NCBI RefSeq assembly: GCF_042654245.1
Contig: NZ_JBHSGI010000009.1
Coordinates: 62,001 to 126,000 of the forward strand
Reading direction: 5' to 3'
Source of the DNA: Seohaeicola_A nanhaiensis
GTDB taxonomy: Bacteria; Pseudomonadota; Alphaproteobacteria; Rhodobacterales; Rhodobacteraceae
DNA length: 64,000 bases
Shown here piece by piece: positions 60,637 to 64,000 of this stretch (its first letter is position 1; each line of letters opens with the position of its first letter). The notes beneath the pieces are model-generated. The model was not told the origin of the DNA. It searched no databases and worked only from the letters and a program-made list of their open reading frames with translations. Both the position numbers and the translations under genes were made by a program.

Positions 60637-61436
60637 CCCGGCTGGATCGCCGTGCTCTGTTCACCTCGGGCGCCGCCGCGGCGCTGCTGGCGGCCTCGGG
60701 CCTATCGGCGGATGCGCGGCCGCGGGCGGGCGGGACATTGAAGCTGGCGGTGCCGCGCGATGGCAGCCTGGCGCGGGTGGCCGAGGGCGCGGCGTTCGAC
60801 CAGCTGACCGAGATCGCGCCGGATGGCACGCTGCGGGGCGAGCTGGCGCTGTCGTGGCGGGGCAGCGAGGATGCGCGGCGGTTCAGCTTCCGGCTGCGGC
60901 GCGACGCGCGGTTTCACGACGGAACGGTCTTTGCCGCGCGCCATGCGACCGAGATGCTGGGCGCTGTGCCCGGCGTGCGGGCGGTGCACCTCGAGTCGGC
61001 CTTCGATCTGACGGTGGAGCTGTCGGCGGCGAATTTTCAACTGCCGCTGGATCTGGCCGACCCGGCCCACGCGATCCGCCGCGATGGCATGGGGACCGGG
61101 GCCTATCGCATCGCGCGCATGGACGAGGCGCGACATCTGCTGGCGCTACGGGTCGAGGATCACTACAAGGCCGGCGCCGCAGGCTGGGCCGACCGGATCG
61201 AGGTGATCGTGATCCCGGATGCGCGGGTGCGGGCCGAGGCGCTGCGCGGCGGCTATGTCGATCTGGCCTATCTGCCGGAGGCCTCGGGGCTGATCGGGCA
61301 GGGCGAGTTCCGCTATCATCCGAGCGCCGACGATATCGCCATCGCGGCGCGGGCCGGTGTGGGCATTCCGCGCCAGATCGGCAATCGCGCGCCGCTGGAC
61401 GACGGCCGCATCGCCGAACGGTGGTGGGTGGCCTGA
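60633..61436 (+). CDS. half-length SBP_bac_5-like solute-binding protein
   Basis: 267 residues; family members are usually about 500. Tat-like signal MTRLDRRALFTSGAAAALLAASGL (RRALF), then RPRAGGTLKLAVPRDGS and the SBP_bac_5 start with DQLTEIAPDGTLRGELALSWRGSEDARRFSFRLRRDARFHDGTVFAARHATEML. The second lobe is largely missing; DGMGTGAYRIARMDEARHLLALRVEDHYK and VDLAYLPEAS are first-lobe-type segments. It is coupled to the prolyl iminopeptidase (ATGA). No permease or ATPase nearby. Could be a peptide-sensing or chaperone-like binder, or a decayed gene. Confidence 0.7.
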   Translation: MTRLDRRALFTSGAAAALLAASGLSADARPRAGGTLKLAVPRDGSLARVAEGAAFDQLTEIAPDGTLRGELALSWRGSEDARRFSFRLRRDARFHDGTVFAARHATEMLGAVPGVRAVHLESAFDLTVELSAANFQLPLDLADPAHAIRRDGMGTGAYRIARMDEARHLLALRVEDHYKAGAAGWADRIEVIVIPDARVRAEALRGGYVDLAYLPEASGLIGQGEFRYHPSADDIAIAARAGVGIPRQIGNRAPLDDGRIAERWWVA

Positions 61437-61440
61437 AGGC

Positions 61441-62337
61441 CTAGGTTTTTGCGGCGAGCAGGCCTTCGGCCAGCAGGTCCCACACCCGCCGGATGCGTGG
61501 GGTCTGGCGCATGACTGGATGGGCGGAGAGCCAGATTTCCAGCGGGGGTATTGCGATGTTGAGGTCGATTTCCTCGACCGAGGGGTCGGAGCGGCCCACG
61601 GAGCGCTGGGCAAAGCCGATCCCGCAGCCGGCGCGGACCAGTTCCCAGTAGGTGGCCTGGTTGTCGCAGCGGACGGCAAAGCTGTCGAGCGTGACGGGCC
61701 AGCCAAGGGCGCGCATGGCGCGCACCATCAGTTCGTTGGTGTCATAGCCGACCATGTCGAGGTCGAGCACATCCTGGGGCGTGGCGGGCCGACCGACGCG
61801 GTCAAGATAGGATTTGGCGGCGAAGATGCCGATGGGGAGGTCGGTCACATGCCGTGTGACGATATCCATCTGGGTCGGGCGGAACATGCGCAGGGCGATG
61901 TCGGCCTCGCGGAAGAGCAGGTTTTCGCTGCGGTCCGAGGGGACCAGCACCAGCGAGATGGCGGGCTCGGCCGCGCGGATCCGGGCGAGGATCGGCGGCA
62001 GCAGGTAGTGCGAGACGAAGACCGAGGCGGTGAGGCGCACGGTGCCTTCGAGGCGCTGGCTTTGCCCCGCCGCGCGCAGGGTGAGGGCGTTCATCGCGCC
62101 GTGCATCTCTTGCGCTAGCGGCAAGAGGGACTCGCCCAGCGCGCTGAGCCGCAGGCCACGGGCATGGCGTTCGAAGAGCTTGGCGTCGAGCGCCTGTTCC
62201 AGCGCCTGGACCTGACGGCCAAGCGTCGGCTGGCTGCGCCCCAGACGCGCCGCGGCGGCGGAGAGCGATCCGGTCTCGGCCACGGCGACAAAGACCTGGA
62301 TCAAGGACCAGTCGAGGGAGGACAGGGTATTATCCAT
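61441..62337 (-). CDS. LysR-family transcriptional regulator
   Basis: 298 residues. N-terminal winged HTH (about 1-60) with SLSAAAARLGRSQPTLGRQVQALEQALDAKLFERHARGL; effector-binding domain (about 90-295). It is divergent from the epimerase gene across 95 bases, the usual target arrangement. Binding ligand unknown. Confidence 0.9.
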   Translation of the reverse strand: MDNTLSSLDWSLIQVFVAVAETGSLSAAAARLGRSQPTLGRQVQALEQALDAKLFERHARGLRLSALGESLLPLAQEMHGAMNALTLRAAGQSQRLEGTVRLTASVFVSHYLLPPILARIRAAEPAISLVLVPSDRSENLLFREADIALRMFRPTQMDIVTRHVTDLPIGIFAAKSYLDRVGRPATPQDVLDLDMVGYDTNELMVRAMRALGWPVTLDSFAVRCDNQATYWELVRAGCGIGFAQRSVGRSDPSVEEIDLNIAIPPLEIWLSAHPVMRQTPRIRRVWDLLAEGLLAAKT

Positions 62338-62344
62338 TCGCAGA

Positions 62345-62395
62345 TGAATAGCAGGCCTGCGGATTCGGGCAATATCCCCGGGGTTGGTGAATAGC
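62345..62395. promoter_or_regulatory. TGAATAGC direct repeats between LysR gene and epimerase gene
   Basis: TGAATAGC occurs at 62345-62352 and 62388-62395, 43 bases apart (about four helical turns). ATTC-N6-GAAT overlaps the first repeat. Candidate LysR sites in the divergent promoter region; assignment is positional. Confidence 0.45.
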
Positions 62396-62432
62396 TATCT
62401 GTCTTGCATCACGGACTGGAAAGGACCTCACC

Positions 62433-63332
62433 ATGACCCACACCGTTCTCATCCTTGGCGCCACGGGGCGTTTCGGGTCGGCCGCCGCCGAGGCCTTTGC
62501 CGCGGCCGGCTGGAGCGTGCGCCCCTATGACCGCGCCTCGGGCGATCTAACCCGCGCGGCCTGGGGCGCCGATGTGATCGTCAACGCCTGGAACCCGGCC
62601 TATCCGGACTGGCCGAGCCAGGTGCCGGGGCTGACCGACAAGGTGATCAAGGTCGCGCGGCAGACCGGGGCGGCTGTCATCATCCCGGGCAACGTCTATG
62701 TCTTTGGCGAGCAGACTCCCGCGCCCTGGTCGGAAGAGACGCCGCACGCCGCCGCCAACGAGCTGGGCCGCATCCGCGTTGCATTGGAGGCGGCCTATCG
62801 CGCGGCGGGTGTGCGCACCATCGTCCTGCGCGCGGGGGACTTCATCGACATCGGCGCGACGGGCAACTGGTTCGACCGGGTGGTGACGGCGAAACTGGCG
62901 CGGGGGGTGGTGCAGTATCCGGGCAATCCCGAGATCCCGCACGCATGGGCCTATCTGCCCGACATGGCCCGCGCCGCTGTGATGCTGGCGGAGATGCGCG
63001 AGACGCTGCCAGCCTTTGCCGATATCCCGTTTCCGGGGTTCACCCTGACCGGCACCGAACTGGCGGCCGCGCTGTCGCGTACGCTGGGCCGACCGCTGCG
63101 GCTGAAACGCTATCCGCTGCTGCCGCCGCGCCTCCTGTCGCCGCTCTGGCCGATGGCGCGGCGGCTGGTCGAGATGAGCTATCTCTGGCGCACGCCGCAC
63201 TGGCTGGACCGTGCGCGGTTCGACGCGTTGCTGCCGGAGTTCCGCGCGACCCAGCTGGAGGCGGCACTGGCCACGGCGGTGGGGTCGGAGGCGGTGGAGC
63301 GGCCGGGTGCCGGTGTGGGCAGCGAGGCTTAG
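62433..63332 (+). CDS. NAD(P)-dependent epimerase/dehydratase family protein
   Basis: 299 residues. Rossmann N-terminus TVLILGATGRFGSAAAEAFAAAGW with the GxxGxxG dinucleotide motif; NVYVFGEQTP and AWAYLPDMARAAVMLAE blocks. The classical catalytic YxxxK is not visible where expected, so it may be an atypical short-chain or NmrA-like member. Under the control of the divergent LysR gene by position. Its 3' end overlaps the next gene by four bases. Confidence 0.8.
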   Translation: MTHTVLILGATGRFGSAAAEAFAAAGWSVRPYDRASGDLTRAAWGADVIVNAWNPAYPDWPSQVPGLTDKVIKVARQTGAAVIIPGNVYVFGEQTPAPWSEETPHAAANELGRIRVALEAAYRAAGVRTIVLRAGDFIDIGATGNWFDRVVTAKLARGVVQYPGNPEIPHAWAYLPDMARAAVMLAEMRETLPAFADIPFPGFTLTGTELAAALSRTLGRPLRLKRYPLLPPRLLSPLWPMARRLVEMSYLWRTPHWLDRARFDALLPEFRATQLEAALATAVGSEAVERPGAGVGSEA

Positions 63333-64000
63333 GCGGTCTGCATCGCCTCGGCGCTGGCGTAGACCCGGCGGCGCTTTTCCTCGATCAGCTCGGCAATCCG
63401 CGCCATCGCCATGCCGCGCATGATCATGCTGGCCGGGAGGAAGGCCCAGGCACTGAGCAGCCAGATGCGGGTTTTCGGATCGACCATCGACAGCGGTTCG
63501 AAGGAATCCGAAAACAGCTTGATCGCGGCCGGCACAATGAAGGGCGCGAGGAAACCGACGATGATGTTGATCTTGCCGTCACGGTGGAGGCGGCGGACCA
63601 CATCGCCGCCCGTTGTCGGATCGAACAGCGGCAGGTTCACCCAGACATTGAAGGCGCCGCTGCTGGTGGGCCAGCCCATCACGCGCACGGCGAAGAGGAA
63701 GGCGAGAACGGTCAGCACGGCGATCACATAGCAGACACCGGCGGCGACGCGCACGCTGTCGACCGTATGCGCCAGTGCGTCCGAAGGCAGCATGAGCACG
63801 GCCAGACGCACCGGCGAGTAGGGGAAATCGGCCAGATGCCCGATCAGCCCGCCCAAGCCGGCGAGGAAGGTGGTGAGGCCGGTCGGCGCAAAGCTGTTGC
63901 GGGTGATTAGCGTCACGATCAGCAGCATCGACAGGAGCGCGATGAAGCGCAGCCGGTTCAGCGGCGGGGCGTCGCGGAATTCGATGAAGCTGGGAAATTC
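63329..64000 (-). CDS. multi-pass membrane protein, N-terminus beyond the window
   Basis: The reading frame runs off the right edge; an internal ATG at 63928 is inside the coding frame, which continues upstream with FPSFIEFRDAPPLNRLRFIALLS. About four hydrophobic segments: near the start (RLRFIALLSMLLIVTLIT), AVLTVLAFLFAVRVMGW, INIIVGFLAPFIVPAAIKLF, and a C-terminal IWLLSAWAFLPASMIMRGMAMA. Ends with a basic RRRVYASAEAMQTA tail. No family recognised; it overlaps the epimerase stop by four bases. Confidence 0.65.
   Translation of the reverse strand, partial: EFPSFIEFRDAPPLNRLRFIALLSMLLIVTLITRNSFAPTGLTTFLAGLGGLIGHLADFPYSPVRLAVLMLPSDALAHTVDSVRVAAGVCYVIAVLTVLAFLFAVRVMGWPTSSGAFNVWVNLPLFDPTTGGDVVRRLHRDGKINIIVGFLAPFIVPAAIKLFSDSFEPLSMVDPKTRIWLLSAWAFLPASMIMRGMAMARIAELIEEKRRRVYASAEAMQTA

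Noticed and set aside
1..64000. rRNA, tRNA, CRISPR arrays, insertion sequences, prophage
   Set aside because: Scanned for conserved 16S/23S segments, tRNA arms, regular repeat-spacer patterns and transposase or integrase proteins; none was recognised by eye.

Overview
This window is an ordinary-looking chromosomal stretch of a high-GC alphaproteobacterium, most likely Rhodobacteraceae (Roseobacter/Rhodobacter group). The signs are very high GC3, a LexA box of the alphaproteobacterial GTTC-N7-GTTC type, glcDEF, leuC-leuD, a livGHMKF-type importer between CoA ligases, hemH next to tiny secreted proteins, and family-typical DUF3307/DUF599/NDUFAF5-like genes. No rRNA, tRNA, CRISPR array, transposase or prophage was seen. 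One AT-richer orphan gene (18813-19667) is the only clear compositional outlier.

Layout. 1-3000: gpmI-envC-ctpA run (minus strand), glycolysis plus cell separation and periplasmic proteolysis. 3067-6340: Stf0 sulfotransferase, an orphan imuB with its own LexA box, and trpA. 6427-18705: a response regulator and PAS hybrid histidine kinase face a large plus-strand cluster: acyl-CoA ligase (TTG start), LivG, LivH, LivM, a 430-residue binding protein, LivF, a duplicated STAS-like protein (opposite strand) and a PaaK-like ligase with an altered P-loop. Together these look like a sensed import-and-CoA-activation system for an unidentified carboxylic acid. 18813-23333: the AT-rich orphan, a DUF3307 protein, and a 1011-residue ABC-exporter-like protein whose ATPase motifs are all degenerate and which ends in a cyclic-nucleotide-binding domain. 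23431-27310: an ECF sigma factor coupled to a membrane vWA protein, then a TetR/flavin-nucleotide-oxidase pair with a visible operator.

27369-33163: hsp20 with a sigma-32-like promoter and structured leader, a trypsin-like protease, and glcD-glcE-TM protein-glcF. 33261-36769: DUF599 protein, small secreted protein, rlmH, rsfS (apparently CTG start), MscS channel. 36770-37249: a 480-base gap holding two overlapping mini-ORFs and an attenuator-like terminator ahead of leuC. 37250-41791: leuC, HdeD-like protein, leuD, an anchored hypothetical protein and argG. 41867-46864: Hpt and REC-PP2C signalling proteins (divergent), two Nudix hydrolases, hslO, CCA-adding enzyme. 47027-51928: heterodimeric ABC exporter and an RlmD/TrmA-type RNA methyltransferase. 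52018-56530: two L,D-transpeptidases around a CAP-domain lipoprotein, two tandem tiny secreted paralogs, ferrochelatase, and an NDUFAF5-like protein. 56548-64000: comF, grxC, nitrilase-family amidase, MarR, ubiG, prolyl iminopeptidase coupled to a half-length solute-binding protein, a LysR/epimerase divergent pair, and a truncated membrane protein at the edge.

The best candidates for undescribed biology are the dead-ATPase ABC/cyclic-nucleotide protein, the sigma/vWA pair, the CoA-ligase-flanked importer, the leuC leader and the tandem small proteins by hemH. Functional statements come from reading motifs; no database search was possible.
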